DNA of 64,000 nt from Arsenicicoccus bolidensis DSM 15745 (GTDB taxonomy: Bacteria; Actinomycetota; Actinomycetes; Actinomycetales; Dermatophilaceae). A program made the translations under genes and the position numbers. A model generated the notes under the pieces. The model saw only the letters and a program-made list of their open reading frames with translations. It ran no database searches and had not been told where the DNA came from. Location: assembly GCF_000426385.1 (NCBI RefSeq), contig NZ_AUFG01000008.1, forward strand, positions 62,001-126,000, given 5' to 3'. This document shows positions 30,570 to 39,377 of the stretch, piece by piece. Within the stretch, counting starts at the first letter, position 1, and each line of letters starts with the position of its first letter.

Positions 30570-31576
30570 TGACGGCCCCGACCAGCACGCGCCAGATCGT
30601 CCTCGCGGCGCGACCGCAGGGGTGGCCCACGCCCGGCGACTTCCGCATCGAGACGATCGAGCTCCCCGAGCTCGCCGACGGCCAGGTCCTCGTGCGCAAC
30701 ACCGCGATGTCCGTCGACCCCTACATGCGCGGTCGCATGAACGATGTGAAGTCCTACGTGCCGCCGTTCCGGCTCGACGAGCCGCTCGACGGCGGCGCGG
30801 TCGGTGAGGTCGTCGCCTCCCGCAGCGAGTCCGTGCCCGTCGGGGCGCGCGTGCTGCACGGTCTGGGCTGGCGTGAGCACGCGATCCTGCCCGCCGACGG
30901 GGTGACGGTGATCGACACCGAGCGGGTGTCCGAGACGGCATACCTCGGGGTCCTCGGCATGCCCGGGTTGACCGCGTATGCCGGACTGACCGCCGTCGCC
31001 GGGTTCCGCGAGGGCGACGCAGTGTTCGTGTCCGGCGCGGCCGGCGCCGTGGGCTCGCTCGTGGGCCAGATCGCCCGGCTGATGGGCGCGTCGCGGGTCA
31101 TCGGGAGCGCCGGCTCGCCGGACAAGGTGCAGCGCCTGCGCGACCTCGGCTTCGACGCCGCGTTCGACTACCACGACGGGCCGGTCGCCGACCGGCTGCG
31201 CGAGGCGGCCCCGGACGGCATCGACGTCTACTTCGACAACGTCGGGGGCGAGCACCTCGAGGCCGCCATCGGACGCCTCAACGTGCAGGGACGGGTCGCC
31301 ATGTGCGGCGCCATCGCGCAGTACAACGCGACGGAGCCCACCCCCGCCCCGCGCAACCTCGCTCTGGCCATCGGCAAGCAGCTCACCCTGCGCGGCTTCA
31401 TCGTCGGGTCCTACTCCCACCTGGCCGAGGAGTTCCGAGGCCGTATGACGGAGTGGATCGCGGCGGGCGAGATCAGCGTCGACGAGACGCGGCGCGAGGG
31501 GCTGGATGCGGCCCCGCAAGCGTTCATCGACCTGATGCGCGGGGCCAACACCGGCAAGATGGTCGTCACGCTCTGA
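30569..31576 (+). CDS. NADP-dependent oxidoreductase, MDR/leukotriene B4 dehydrogenase-like
   Basis: 335-residue zinc-free medium-chain reductase of the CurA/prostaglandin reductase type. NADP-binding SGAAGAVGSLVGQIARLMGA is followed by YFDNVGGEHLEAA and RGFIVGSY, typical of this group. It probably reduces alpha,beta-unsaturated carbonyls formed during lipid peroxidation, which fits coupling to ohr: the ohr TGA overlaps this ATG by one base. Confidence 0.88.
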   Translation: MTAPTSTRQIVLAARPQGWPTPGDFRIETIELPELADGQVLVRNTAMSVDPYMRGRMNDVKSYVPPFRLDEPLDGGAVGEVVASRSESVPVGARVLHGLGWREHAILPADGVTVIDTERVSETAYLGVLGMPGLTAYAGLTAVAGFREGDAVFVSGAAGAVGSLVGQIARLMGASRVIGSAGSPDKVQRLRDLGFDAAFDYHDGPVADRLREAAPDGIDVYFDNVGGEHLEAAIGRLNVQGRVAMCGAIAQYNATEPTPAPRNLALAIGKQLTLRGFIVGSYSHLAEEFRGRMTEWIAAGEISVDETRREGLDAAPQAFIDLMRGANTGKMVVTL

Positions 31577-31614
31577 CCCCACTGCCTCGGCCTCTCGCCC
31601 CTGCAGGATCGAGG

Positions 31615-31642
31615 GTCTCGTCCAACATCCTTGGACGAAACC
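31615..31642 (+). terminator. Hairpin after the ohr operon
   Basis: GTCTCGTCC and GGACGAAAC arms around a 9-nt loop, about 40 nt after the oxidoreductase stop. No T tract is present; assignment as terminator is tentative. Confidence 0.4.
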
Positions 31643-31659
31643 CCGACGATCGTGGGGGC

Positions 31660-31683
31660 GGAGGCGGAGGCGGAGGCGGAGGC
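31660..31683. repeat. GGAGGC hexanucleotide repeat upstream of tenA
   Basis: Four perfect GGAGGC units ending about 50 nt before the tenA start and about 40 nt before its -10-like TACGGT (31725-31730). A slippage-prone tract in a promoter region. Confidence 0.8.
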
Positions 31684-31736
31684 GTGGCGGGTGGGGCGGG
31701 TGTCCTGGAGGGCGGGGCACGACATACGGTCGGTGC

Positions 31737-32393
31737 ATGACCCACACCTGGAGCCAGCGACTGCGTCACGCCACCGACCGCGACTGGACGGCCTCGACCG
31801 GCCACCGGTTCGTCGACGAGCTGCTCGCGGGGACGGTCGACGACGACGTGCTCGCCCACTACCTGGTGCAGGACTACCAGTTCTGCGACGCCTTCACCGC
31901 GCTGCTGGGGCAGGCCTGCGCGTCGGCGCCCGGGCTGCCCTCGCGGCTGCGGTTCGCCCGGCAGCTAGGCATGTTCGCGAGCGACGAGGACACCTACTTC
32001 ATCGACTCCTTCGACGCCCTCGGTGTGCCGGAGGCCGAGCGGTTCGAGCCCACGCTGACCCAGGCCACGCTCGACTTCGACCGAGTGATGCGGGACGCCA
32101 TCGAGTCCCGGTCCTACGCCCAGGTGCTCGCGGTCCTGCTGGTCGTCGAGCAGCTCTATCTCGACTGGGCCGAGCGTGCCGACCGCGAGGGGATGGCTGC
32201 GACTCGTCCGGAGCACGTCGGCTGGGTCGACCTGCACCGCGGTCCGGACTTCCGCGCCTGGGTGGAGTGGTTGCAGGCCGAGCTGGACGCCAACGAGCCC
32301 AGCGACCCACGCGACAAGGACGCCGCCGAGAGGGCGTTCACGCGGTCGGTGGCGTGCGAGCGGGCGTTCTTCGACGCGGCATACGGCCGCTGA
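31737..32393 (+). CDS. tenA: TenA-family protein (TenA_E type aminopyrimidine aminohydrolase)
   Basis: 218-residue all-helical TenA fold: HRFVDELLAGTVDDDVLAHYLVQDYQF and the helix LLVVEQLYLDWAERA. The active-site Cys of classical TenA_C appears to be replaced, so it fits the TenA_E branch. Likely salvages thiamine-degradation products, though no other thiamine gene is near. TACGGT lies 6 nt before the ATG, indicating a leaderless mRNA. Confidence 0.85.
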   Translation: MTHTWSQRLRHATDRDWTASTGHRFVDELLAGTVDDDVLAHYLVQDYQFCDAFTALLGQACASAPGLPSRLRFARQLGMFASDEDTYFIDSFDALGVPEAERFEPTLTQATLDFDRVMRDAIESRSYAQVLAVLLVVEQLYLDWAERADREGMAATRPEHVGWVDLHRGPDFRAWVEWLQAELDANEPSDPRDKDAAERAFTRSVACERAFFDAAYGR

Positions 32394-32484
32394 CCACCTG
32401 GCAAGGCTCCCCGGCCGGGCCCGTTCGGTCATGCTGGAGGCACAGCACACCCGCTCCCGGCCGTGGGCCGGCTCAGGAGGACAG

Positions 32485-32934
32485 ATGCACACCGAGCAGC
32501 GCCGCACCACCGCCACCGTCGAGCAGGTGTGGGCCGTGCTCGCCGACGGATGGACCTATCCGTGCTGGGTGGTCGGGGCGTCGCGGATGCGCGCGGTGTC
32601 GGCCGACTGGCCCGCCGTCGGCGCACGGCTGCACCACTCCGTCGGGTCCTGGCCCGCGCTGCTGAACGACGAGACCGAGGTCCGCGAGTGCGAGACCGGG
32701 CGTCGGATCGTGCTGAGCGCCAAGGCTCGTCCCGTCATGGGGGTGGCCACGGTCGAGATCACGCTCGAGCCGCAGGACGGCGGCACGCTGATCAGCATGC
32801 GGGAGGACGCGTCGCGGGGGCCTGGTCGACTGGTCCCGCACGCCGTCCGCCAGGCGGGCATCGCGCGCCGCAACCACGAGGCCCTGCTGCGCCTGGCGCT
32901 GCTCGCGGAGCGCCGCACTCAGCCCCGCAGCTGA
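32485..32934 (+). CDS. SRPBCC family (polyketide cyclase/START-like) protein
   Basis: 149 residues with the family start EQRRTTATVEQVWAVLADGWTYPCWVVGA, predicted to fold as a hydrophobic-ligand-binding helix-grip domain. Ligand unknown. AGGAGGACAG precedes the ATG. A strong hairpin at 32937-32971 follows its stop. Confidence 0.85.
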   Translation: MHTEQRRTTATVEQVWAVLADGWTYPCWVVGASRMRAVSADWPAVGARLHHSVGSWPALLNDETEVRECETGRRIVLSAKARPVMGVATVEITLEPQDGGTLISMREDASRGPGRLVPHAVRQAGIARRNHEALLRLALLAERRTQPRS

Positions 32935-32936
32935 TG

Positions 32937-32971
32937 CACCGACGGGGGTAGACCCGTCAGCCTCCGGTGCG
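32937..32971 (+). terminator. Strong hairpin after the SRPBCC gene
   Basis: Outer arms GCACCG/CGGTGC and inner arms GACGGG/CCCGTC form a compact nested stem just after the stop codon. Probably the SRPBCC terminator and also a marker that the IS110 element begins to the right of it. Confidence 0.6.
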
Positions 32972-32993
32972 AAGTCGGGCGATTGCTCCTATG

Positions 32994-34061
32994 TCAAGCG
33001 GCCGTCTGTAGCGCGGTGGTGGGGGTGGGTTGGCGGCGTTCGTGGTCGGTGGTCAGGGCCCGGAAGGTGATCCTGCACAGGTGGCGCTTGAGTCGTCGTA
33101 GGGCGTCGGCCTTGCCCTTGCCGGCGGCTCGTTGCTTGGCGTAGTAGGCGTGGCCCTGGCTGTTCTTGTCGCGGATCTGGGTGATGGCGATGCGGTGGAT
33201 CGCGGCGTTGATCTGGCGGTTGCCGCTGCGGCTGAGGCGGACCTTCTTGTTGTTGTCGGCGCCGGACCAGACCGGGATCGGGGCGATGCCGCCGTGGCGG
33301 GCGAACGCGGCTTCGCTCTTGAACCGCAGCGCGCCGGCGGACTCGCCCAGCAGCTTGACCGCGCTGAGGTCGCCGCACCCGACGATGTCCAGCAGGGCGG
33401 GGGCGTGCTGGCGGGCCAGGTCGCGGATCTGCTTGTCGTAGGCCTTGATCTTGCGGGTGCAGGCGATGATGTCGTCCAGCTCGTCCAGGGCGATCTGGGC
33501 CAGCACCCCGGGCTGGGTGGACAACCACTGGCGCAGGTGTTCCTGGTGCTTGAGCGCGGTGAGCTTGCGGGGGCCTGGCTCCCGGTCGGGGTCCATCTCG
33601 TGGACTCGGTTCCGTAGTGAGTTGGTCAGACGAGTCCGGTTGACCACCAACGCGTCTCGTCGATCAGTGAGCAGCTTGGCCTGTCGGGAGACGTCGTCGT
33701 GAGACGCGACGGGCAGGTCGGGATCGTGCAGGTAGGCCCGCGCCACAGCAGCCGCGTCGATCGGGTCGGACTTGCCGCGGGTGCGAGCCGCGGCGCGAGC
33801 CGCAGCCATCATCTTGGTGGGCACCCGCACCACGTGCTGGCCCGCCGCGAGCAGATCGCGTTCCAGGCGAGCGGACAGGTTCCGCACGTCCTCGATCGCC
33901 CAGACCAGCTCGGTGCCGAACTGCTCGCGGGCCCACGCGACGGCCCGCGCGTGACCGCTGCTGACGGCCTTGACCGTGAGCTGGCCCAGCTCGCGGCCTA
34001 CCGGGTCGACCGCGACGAACGTGTGGTTGTGCTTGTGAACATCAGTACCAACGACAACCAT
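32994..34061 (-). CDS. IS110-family recombinase (transposase)
   Basis: 355 residues. The N-terminal DEDD RuvC-like domain begins VVVGTDVHKHNHTFVAVD; the C-terminal Tnp_IS116/IS110/IS902 domain contains LLDIVGCGDLSAVKLLGE and a putative catalytic Ser in VRLSRSGNRQINAAIHR. The ATG at 34061 follows GAAGGAG. The frame is intact, so the element may be active. Confidence 0.93.
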   Translation of the reverse strand: MVVVGTDVHKHNHTFVAVDPVGRELGQLTVKAVSSGHARAVAWAREQFGTELVWAIEDVRNLSARLERDLLAAGQHVVRVPTKMMAAARAAARTRGKSDPIDAAAVARAYLHDPDLPVASHDDVSRQAKLLTDRRDALVVNRTRLTNSLRNRVHEMDPDREPGPRKLTALKHQEHLRQWLSTQPGVLAQIALDELDDIIACTRKIKAYDKQIRDLARQHAPALLDIVGCGDLSAVKLLGESAGALRFKSEAAFARHGGIAPIPVWSGADNNKKVRLSRSGNRQINAAIHRIAITQIRDKNSQGHAYYAKQRAAGKGKADALRRLKRHLCRITFRALTTDHERRQPTPTTALQTAA

Positions 34062-34300
34062 GGGGTCGTCTCCTTCACCTGATCCGTGATCAACAAGGAG
34101 GCTGGGCCGGTCAGCTGACACTTCTCAGTCGGGGCGATGCCACGCTCCTATCAAGTCAAGCTGGCCGGTCCAACACGTCACGGGTTCGGCACAACCGCCA
34201 AATAGCTAGACCCCAGATCCCAGGGCAGCAATGCGCCTACGAGCCATCCCCCATGACGTGTTGGACCCAACCACCGCAAGGCGGCACTGTCCAGACTCAC
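34062..34300 (-). ncRNA. Candidate IS110 bridge-RNA region
   Basis: About 240 nt of non-coding DNA lie 5' of the recombinase, where IS110-group elements encode their bridge RNA. It has a perfect 14-nt inverted repeat, GGTCCAACACGTCA at 34167-34180 with its complement at 34254-34267, enclosing 73 nt. RNA boundaries and guide loops cannot be read by eye. Confidence 0.4.
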
Positions 34301-34305
34301 ACTGA

Positions 34306-34379
34306 GATGTGCCTACCTGAGGCGGTCACATCGGCCTGGCGTGCTAGGTCGGGCGGATGTGCCTACCTGAGGTAGGTCA
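34306..34379. repeat. Family A 3'-end palindromic repeat, inverted copy
   Basis: Reverse complement of the element at 29288-29361 with about five mismatches in 74 nt. Like that copy, it starts at the stop codon of a gene, here the flavoprotein. Contains the hairpin CACATCGGCC...GGGCGGATGTG. Confidence 0.8.
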
Positions 34380-36101
34380 GCGGATGGCGGGTGGGTCGGC
34401 GTAGAGGCGGTGCAGGGCGGCCAGCGACAGGCTGCGCACCGGGCGGCCCCACCAGCGGTTGTCCTGCAGCGCGGCCCGCGCGGCGAGATAGCCGCACCCG
34501 CCGTGCACACCCCCGCCGGGATGCGTGGCGGCACTGCCGAGGTAGAGGCCCTCGACGTGCGTGCGGGGCCCGCCGAGCCCGGTGACGGGACGCCAGATCG
34601 CCTGCTGGAACAGCTGCATCGTGCCGCCCCCCACCGCGCCGTCGCCCAGGTTGGCGTTGCTGTCGTGCAGGTCCCGGGGGCGTTGGTCCCAACGGTCGAT
34701 GACGTGGTCGCGCCAGCCGGGGGCCAGGTCGTCGAACATCTCCTCCGACGCGTCCGTCAGCCGGTCCGCCGACGCGGCGTCGGTGATGCCCCGCGGCAGG
34801 TGGGTGTAGAGCCACAGCGCCTCGGTGCCCTCGGGCGAGCGCGACGGATCGATCGTCGTCATCTGCCCGACCAGGGCGAACGGGCGCTGCGGCACCCGTC
34901 CGGAGCCGAGGTCGGCGGTCCACCGGACCAGACCCTGGCGGTCCTGGCCGGCGTGCACCACCGCCGCGCCGTGCGCGCGCTCGGCGAGCCAGGGCATCGG
35001 CGCCGACAGGCGGTAGTTGAGCTTGAGCGTCGGCAGGTCCCACTCGAAGCGGTCCAGTCGTGATCGGAGCCCGACGGGGACGGCGGCGCTCGGCAGGAGC
35101 CGGTCATAGAGGTCGGGTGCGCTCGTGTCGGCGATGACCGCGCGTCGAACCTGGATACGCCGACCGTCGACCGTCTCGACGCCGTGCGCCCGCCCACCGG
35201 CCACGGCGATCCGAGCCACGCGCTGACCGGTCTCGAGGCGCGCGCCGGCGGCGCGGGCGCGCGAGGCGAGCGCGTCGGCCAGTCGCTGCGTGCCACCACG
35301 GGGCGACGGGAAGCCCACGTCCTGCGCGAGCATGGACATGATCCAGCCGAACAACCCGCTGCCGGGCGCCTCCGGGGGGATGTCTGCGTGCATCGCGTTG
35401 CCGCTCAGGATCTGCCCGGCGCGGGCGCCGCCGAAGAGCTCGGCACCCATCCGGTCGACGGGCAGGAGCGCGAACCGCACGAAGTCCGGCACCTGGGTCG
35501 CCCCGAGGCGCGCCAGCAGCGGCCCGACGGAGCGGACCGGCGGCCAGCGGGTGAGGAGGCTCGCCAGCAGCGGCTCTCGTATGGCGTCCCACTGCCGCAC
35601 CAGGCGCAGCCAGGTGTCTCCGTCGCCGGGATGGTCGGCGTCCAGCAGCGCGGCGGTCGCCTCGGCGTCGCCCTCCATGGTCGAGCCGACGCTGTCGTCG
35701 CCGGACGCCACGTGCACGACGGGACGCTCGGCGTGCGACCACTGCAGACCGTGGGCCGTGAGGTCCAGCTCGCGCAGCACGGGCGAGGCCGCGCCGAGGG
35801 GGTGGCAGGCGCTGAACTCGTCGAGCACCCAGCCGTCGACGTCGCGGGACGACACGGCGCCGCCGAGAGTGTCGCGGGCCTCGAGCAGGAGCACGTCCCA
35901 GCCGGCGTCGGCGAGGGTGGCGGCGGCCACCATCCCGTGGTGACCACCGCCGACGATCACCGCGTCGACGACCTCGACGCCCCGGCTGGGCCCGGACGAA
36001 GACACGGCCGAGGACGAAGCCGACTCCGACGCCCGGGACCTGGACCCGGGGTCGCGCTGCGGCGTGCGGGTGCTGGGCCTGAGTGCGTCAGTCGTGGCCA
36101 T
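34377..36101 (-). CDS. FAD-dependent oxidoreductase, phytoene-desaturase/PYROXD2-like
   Basis: 574 residues. After a Ser/Arg-rich N-terminal stretch, the FAD-binding Rossmann motif AVIVGGGHHGMVAAATLADAGW begins near residue 45; the C-terminal FAD motif is GSAATHPGGGVHGGCGYLAA, characteristic of PYROXD2-like proteins. No carotenoid genes are nearby, so substrate is unknown. The start MATTDALRP at 36101 is chosen; the true start might be nearer the Rossmann motif. Confidence 0.85.
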   Translation of the reverse strand: MATTDALRPSTRTPQRDPGSRSRASESASSSAVSSSGPSRGVEVVDAVIVGGGHHGMVAAATLADAGWDVLLLEARDTLGGAVSSRDVDGWVLDEFSACHPLGAASPVLRELDLTAHGLQWSHAERPVVHVASGDDSVGSTMEGDAEATAALLDADHPGDGDTWLRLVRQWDAIREPLLASLLTRWPPVRSVGPLLARLGATQVPDFVRFALLPVDRMGAELFGGARAGQILSGNAMHADIPPEAPGSGLFGWIMSMLAQDVGFPSPRGGTQRLADALASRARAAGARLETGQRVARIAVAGGRAHGVETVDGRRIQVRRAVIADTSAPDLYDRLLPSAAVPVGLRSRLDRFEWDLPTLKLNYRLSAPMPWLAERAHGAAVVHAGQDRQGLVRWTADLGSGRVPQRPFALVGQMTTIDPSRSPEGTEALWLYTHLPRGITDAASADRLTDASEEMFDDLAPGWRDHVIDRWDQRPRDLHDSNANLGDGAVGGGTMQLFQQAIWRPVTGLGGPRTHVEGLYLGSAATHPGGGVHGGCGYLAARAALQDNRWWGRPVRSLSLAALHRLYADPPAIR

Positions 36102-36240
36102 GCGTGACCCATGCCCCGCCCAGCCTCGATCGACACCTGACCCGACGCCCCAGGCCCGATACACGAGCCGACGCCCGACGCGAACCCTGGCACGACACCC
36201 GGCATGACGTCCGCGCTGGGTGATCTCCCTGGCCCCCGCG

Positions 36241-37614
36241 TCAGCTGCCCACGGCCCGCCCCCACTGGAGCGAGGCCTGGTCGGCGGCGCGGCGGCCGCG
36301 GTCCCAGCCCTCACGGTCGCGCCCGAGAGACATCGACACGTGACGCACCCGCGGGAACAGCTCCTCGACGTACGACTCGACGGCCTCGGTGCGCTCCTGG
36401 AGGACCGGCACGAGCTCGCGACCTCCCACGGCCGACATCTCCTCGGCGGCCTGGGCGGTCTCGGCGGCGGTCACCTCGGCCAGGCGCTCGCCGATGCGCG
36501 CGCCGAAGGCCGCGAGGAAGGACTGGCGGAAGCTCCGCGTCCGGGACCCGCCGCGCCGGTCGAGCCGCTTGCCCTCGGCGTGCATGGCGCGGGTCGCCTG
36601 GACGAGGAGGGACGTGTAGAGGGTCTCGACGGCGTCCAGGTCGTGGGGGAAGCCCAGCAGCGTGACGTAGCCGTCCTCCTTGGCCCACACGCTGCGCGAC
36701 CGGTTGGCGTCGGCGACCGCTCCGAGCAGCATGACCTTCTCCCGGACGTAGGGCGTCTCCATCCACAGCCGCCGCCCGTCCGGTCGCTCGCCGCCACCGG
36801 CTGACGACGCGCTCGCGGCCAGCACCGCGTGGTCGATGCTGTGCCGCGCCATGAGGGCCTGGGCCCCGGCGGTGAAGGTCTCGGCCTCGGCCTCGTAGGG
36901 CGTGGACTCGGCCTTGGCCAGCAGCTGACGCACCCGCGCCAGGATCTTGTCGTCGACGTCGATCGGCGTGGACGAGGCCTGCGCCGTCGCCTCGCCCGGC
37001 CTGGCGCCGAGCTGCTGCATGGCGGGGAGAGACCGCAGCACGTGCTCGAGCCGCAGCGCCACCTCGTAGGCGATCGCCTCGCTGCCCCACCGCCCGACCC
37101 GCGCCGTCACGCACGAGTCCGCCGCCGGCCACCAGACGGAGGCCTCGACGAGCTCGAGCTGGTCGTGCCAGCGCTGCTCGACCGTGGCCCGCGGGTAGGA
37201 CGCCAGGTCCGCGGCCATCAGGTCCCCCAGCAGCTCGACGACCCGCGTGACCGTCTCGGGCTCGGCCCGCACGTGCAGCGCGGACCGTCGGACCAGGTGG
37301 TGCAGGTCCATCGGCTGCCAGCCGCTGCGCCACCTCTCCTCGAGGACCCCGCGCAACCGCGACGTGAGGGTCTGCTCGACCACGGCCCGGCCGCCGGTGG
37401 CGTGCGCGAGCGTGATCAGGTCGACCACCGCGTCGTCGAGGTCCCAGACGGACCCTGCGCTCAGCCCTCGCACCCCGGCCAGCGCCAGCTCGTCCGCCTG
37501 CGCGGACACCTCTCCCCGTTCGGACCGCTCCCGCGGCCCCGACCTATCCGACCCCGTCGACCCTTTCGACCCCGTCGACCCAGCCGACCATGACTGTCTC
37601 TGCCTGCTCACCAT
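36241..37614 (-). CDS. DUF2786 domain protein
   Basis: 457 residues. A short repetitive N-terminus (GSTGSKGSTGSDRSG), then a helical region, then the DUF2786 domain (ILARVRQLLAKAESTPYEAEAETF) at about 215-255 and a C-terminal region with RRGGSRTRSFRQSFLAAFG. DUF2786 proteins occur in actinobacteria and phages; function is not established. Divergent from the symporter gene. Confidence 0.8.
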   Translation of the reverse strand: MVSRQRQSWSAGSTGSKGSTGSDRSGPRERSERGEVSAQADELALAGVRGLSAGSVWDLDDAVVDLITLAHATGGRAVVEQTLTSRLRGVLEERWRSGWQPMDLHHLVRRSALHVRAEPETVTRVVELLGDLMAADLASYPRATVEQRWHDQLELVEASVWWPAADSCVTARVGRWGSEAIAYEVALRLEHVLRSLPAMQQLGARPGEATAQASSTPIDVDDKILARVRQLLAKAESTPYEAEAETFTAGAQALMARHSIDHAVLAASASSAGGGERPDGRRLWMETPYVREKVMLLGAVADANRSRSVWAKEDGYVTLLGFPHDLDAVETLYTSLLVQATRAMHAEGKRLDRRGGSRTRSFRQSFLAAFGARIGERLAEVTAAETAQAAEEMSAVGGRELVPVLQERTEAVESYVEELFPRVRHVSMSLGRDREGWDRGRRAADQASLQWGRAVGS

Positions 37615-37734
37615 GACACCTCTCAGAACACCTCAGGACCGTTCGCCGGTCCAGCTCGTCGCCCCCAGTCCTGACAACACTTACTCAACCACGTGGGTCT
37701 GACAGACCCCTCTTCACCGCGCCCTGGGAATAAT

Positions 37735-37766
37735 CTGACGTTATGGTTGATTGTTGCTGACGTTAT
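37735..37766. promoter_or_regulatory. Direct repeats CTGACGTTAT in the symporter promoter region
   Basis: Two identical 10-mers at 37735-37744 and 37757-37766, 22 nt apart (two helical turns), with GATTGTTG between them. The arrangement GATTGTTG + CTGACGTTA also occurs, with ACAAT added, at the GntR-type site before the MHS transporter (49657-49678, opposite strand). Probably a regulator site or repeated -10 (TAACGT on the minus strand). Confidence 0.5.
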
Positions 37767-37803
37767 CCACGTCTGCCCCACCCCCGCGCCGGAGAAGGTC
37801 CCC

Positions 37804-39177
37804 ATGTCCTCGACAGCGAGCACCACGCCCACAAGGCGTCGCCGCCTCCCGTCCTTCAGCATCCAGATCCTGATCGCCCTCGTCCTGGGCCTCGCCCTCG
37901 GCTGGGTCGCCCTGACCATGGGCCCCACCGCGAACGGCGACGACAACTGGCTCACCGTCGTGCTCGACACGATCGGGTCGACCTTCGTCACCCTGCTCAA
38001 GGCCCTGGTGCCGCCGCTGATCCTCACGGCGATCATCGCCTCGATCGCCAACCTGCGCGGTGTCGCCAACGCCGCCCGCCTGGCCGGCAAGACCCTCCTG
38101 TGGTTCGGGATCACGGCTCTGGCCTCGGTGATCATCGGGATCGTCCTCGGCCTGGTCATCCAGCCCGGCCGCAACACGAGCGTGAGCGAGAGCGCCGCCA
38201 AGGCCCCCAGCACGCAGGGCGGGTGGCTCGACTTCATCGACCAGCTCGTCCCCGGCAACTTCCTGGGCCTGTCGGTCAGCTCCCACCCCGTGACCGGCCC
38301 CGGCGGAGCGCTCACCTCGGTCGACACCAGCGTCAGCTTCAAGGCGCTGCAGCTGGTCGTCATCGCCCTCGTCGTGGGCATCGCCGCGCTCAAGGTGGGC
38401 AAGGCCGCCGAGCCCTTCCTGGCCTTCAACGCCTCCGCGCTCGCCATCGTGCAGAAGGTCCTGTGGTGGGTCATCCTGCTGGCCCCGATCGGCACGGTCG
38501 GGCTCATCGGCCGCGCGATCGCGACCTACGGCTGGTCCTCGCTGACCCAGCTCGGCACCTTCGCCCTCGCGATCTACGCCGGGCTGCTGATCGTGCTCCT
38601 CGTGCTCTACCCGGTGCTGCTCCTGGCCCACGGCCTCTCCCCGCGCAGCTACTTCCGCGGCGCCTGGCCGGCCATCCAGCTCGCCTTCGTCTCGCGGTCG
38701 TCCCTCGGGACGCTCCCCGTCACCCAGCGCGTGACCGAGTCCCTGGGTGTGCCGCGCGAGTATGCCGCCTTCGCGTCGCCTCTCGCGGCCACCACCAAGA
38801 TGGACGGCTGCGCCGCGATCTACCCCGCCATCGCCGCGATCTTCGTGGCGCAGTTCTTCGGCGTCGACCTCGGCCCGCTGGACTACCTGCTCATCGTCGT
38901 GGTGTCGGTCATCGGCTCGGCCGCGACCGCGGGGCTGACCGGCGCGATCGTCATGCTGACCCTCACGCTGTCCACCCTCGGCCTGCCCCTCGCCGGCGTC
39001 GGCCTGCTGCTCGCCATCGACCCGATCCTCGACATGGGCCGCACCGCGGTCAACGTCGCCGGGCAGGTGCTCGTGCAGATCATCGTGGCCCGTCGCGAAA
39101 GCATCCTCGACGAGGACGAGTTCGCCCGCGCCGAGCCCATCTCGATGGACTCCCAGCCCGCCCTCGCCAACGCCTGA
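37804..39177 (+). CDS. Dicarboxylate/amino acid:cation symporter (DAACS family)
   Basis: 457-residue secondary transporter with eight to ten membrane segments. The Ser-rich hairpin LAFVSRSSLGTLPVT, the hairpin tip PLAATTKMDGCAAIYPAI and the final helix IDPILDMGRTAVNVAGQ are the substrate- and sodium-binding elements of the GltP/DctA fold. Imports glutamate, aspartate or C4-dicarboxylates. RBS GGAGAAGG precedes the ATG at 37804. Confidence 0.9.
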   Translation: MSSTASTTPTRRRRLPSFSIQILIALVLGLALGWVALTMGPTANGDDNWLTVVLDTIGSTFVTLLKALVPPLILTAIIASIANLRGVANAARLAGKTLLWFGITALASVIIGIVLGLVIQPGRNTSVSESAAKAPSTQGGWLDFIDQLVPGNFLGLSVSSHPVTGPGGALTSVDTSVSFKALQLVVIALVVGIAALKVGKAAEPFLAFNASALAIVQKVLWWVILLAPIGTVGLIGRAIATYGWSSLTQLGTFALAIYAGLLIVLLVLYPVLLLAHGLSPRSYFRGAWPAIQLAFVSRSSLGTLPVTQRVTESLGVPREYAAFASPLAATTKMDGCAAIYPAIAAIFVAQFFGVDLGPLDYLLIVVVSVIGSAATAGLTGAIVMLTLTLSTLGLPLAGVGLLLAIDPILDMGRTAVNVAGQVLVQIIVARRESILDEDEFARAEPISMDSQPALANA

Positions 39178-39211
39178 CAGGCACACCCACGCCTGACGGC
39201 GTCCCCGGCGC

Positions 39212-39242
39212 AAGGCCGGTCACCCCCGAGGTGGCCGGCCTT
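39212..39242 (+). terminator. Hairpin after the symporter gene
   Basis: AAGGCCGGTCAC and GTGGCCGGCCTT form a 12-bp stem with one G-T pair about 35 nt after the stop. The 15-mer GGCCTTCGTCATACG at its end is repeated 50 nt downstream (39287-39301). Confidence 0.6.
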
Positions 39243-39341
39243 CGTCATACGCAGCCTGCCAACCTGGGTTGACACCACCGTGGCGGGCCTTCGTCATACG
39301 AGCTCCAAGGGCCCCATGATCCGCTCTACCACGCGGACAAC

Positions 39342-39370
39342 TAATAATGATTGTCATTTCGGGCTAGGGT
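39342..39370 (+). promoter_or_regulatory. Zur/Fur-type box and leaderless promoter of aztD
   Basis: TAATAATGATTGTCATTT at 39342-39359 contains the ATGA-N3-TCAT core of actinobacterial Zur boxes. The -10-like TAGGGT (39365-39370) lies 7 nt before the ATG. The box would cover the -35, so zinc-loaded Zur should repress aztD. Confidence 0.65.
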
Positions 39371-39377
39371 GCGCGGC

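Larger units (their letters stand above)
32985..34300 (-). mobile_element. IS110-family insertion sequence
   Basis: Contains the recombinase gene at 32994-34061 and a long non-coding segment upstream of it (34062 to about 34300). IS110 elements have no classic terminal inverted repeats and make no target duplication, so ends are uncertain. The left end must lie between the 32971 hairpin and the stop at 32994. AGTCGGG-CGAT-GCTCCTAT occurs in similar form at both sides (32974-32992 and 34127-34151). Confidence 0.75.

Noticed and set aside
31677-31740. Coding potential of the GGAGGC-rich stretch before tenA
   Set aside because: Simple hexanucleotide repeat; frames through it give short Gly/Gly or Glu/Ala runs without start signals, and a leaderless tenA promoter lies within it.
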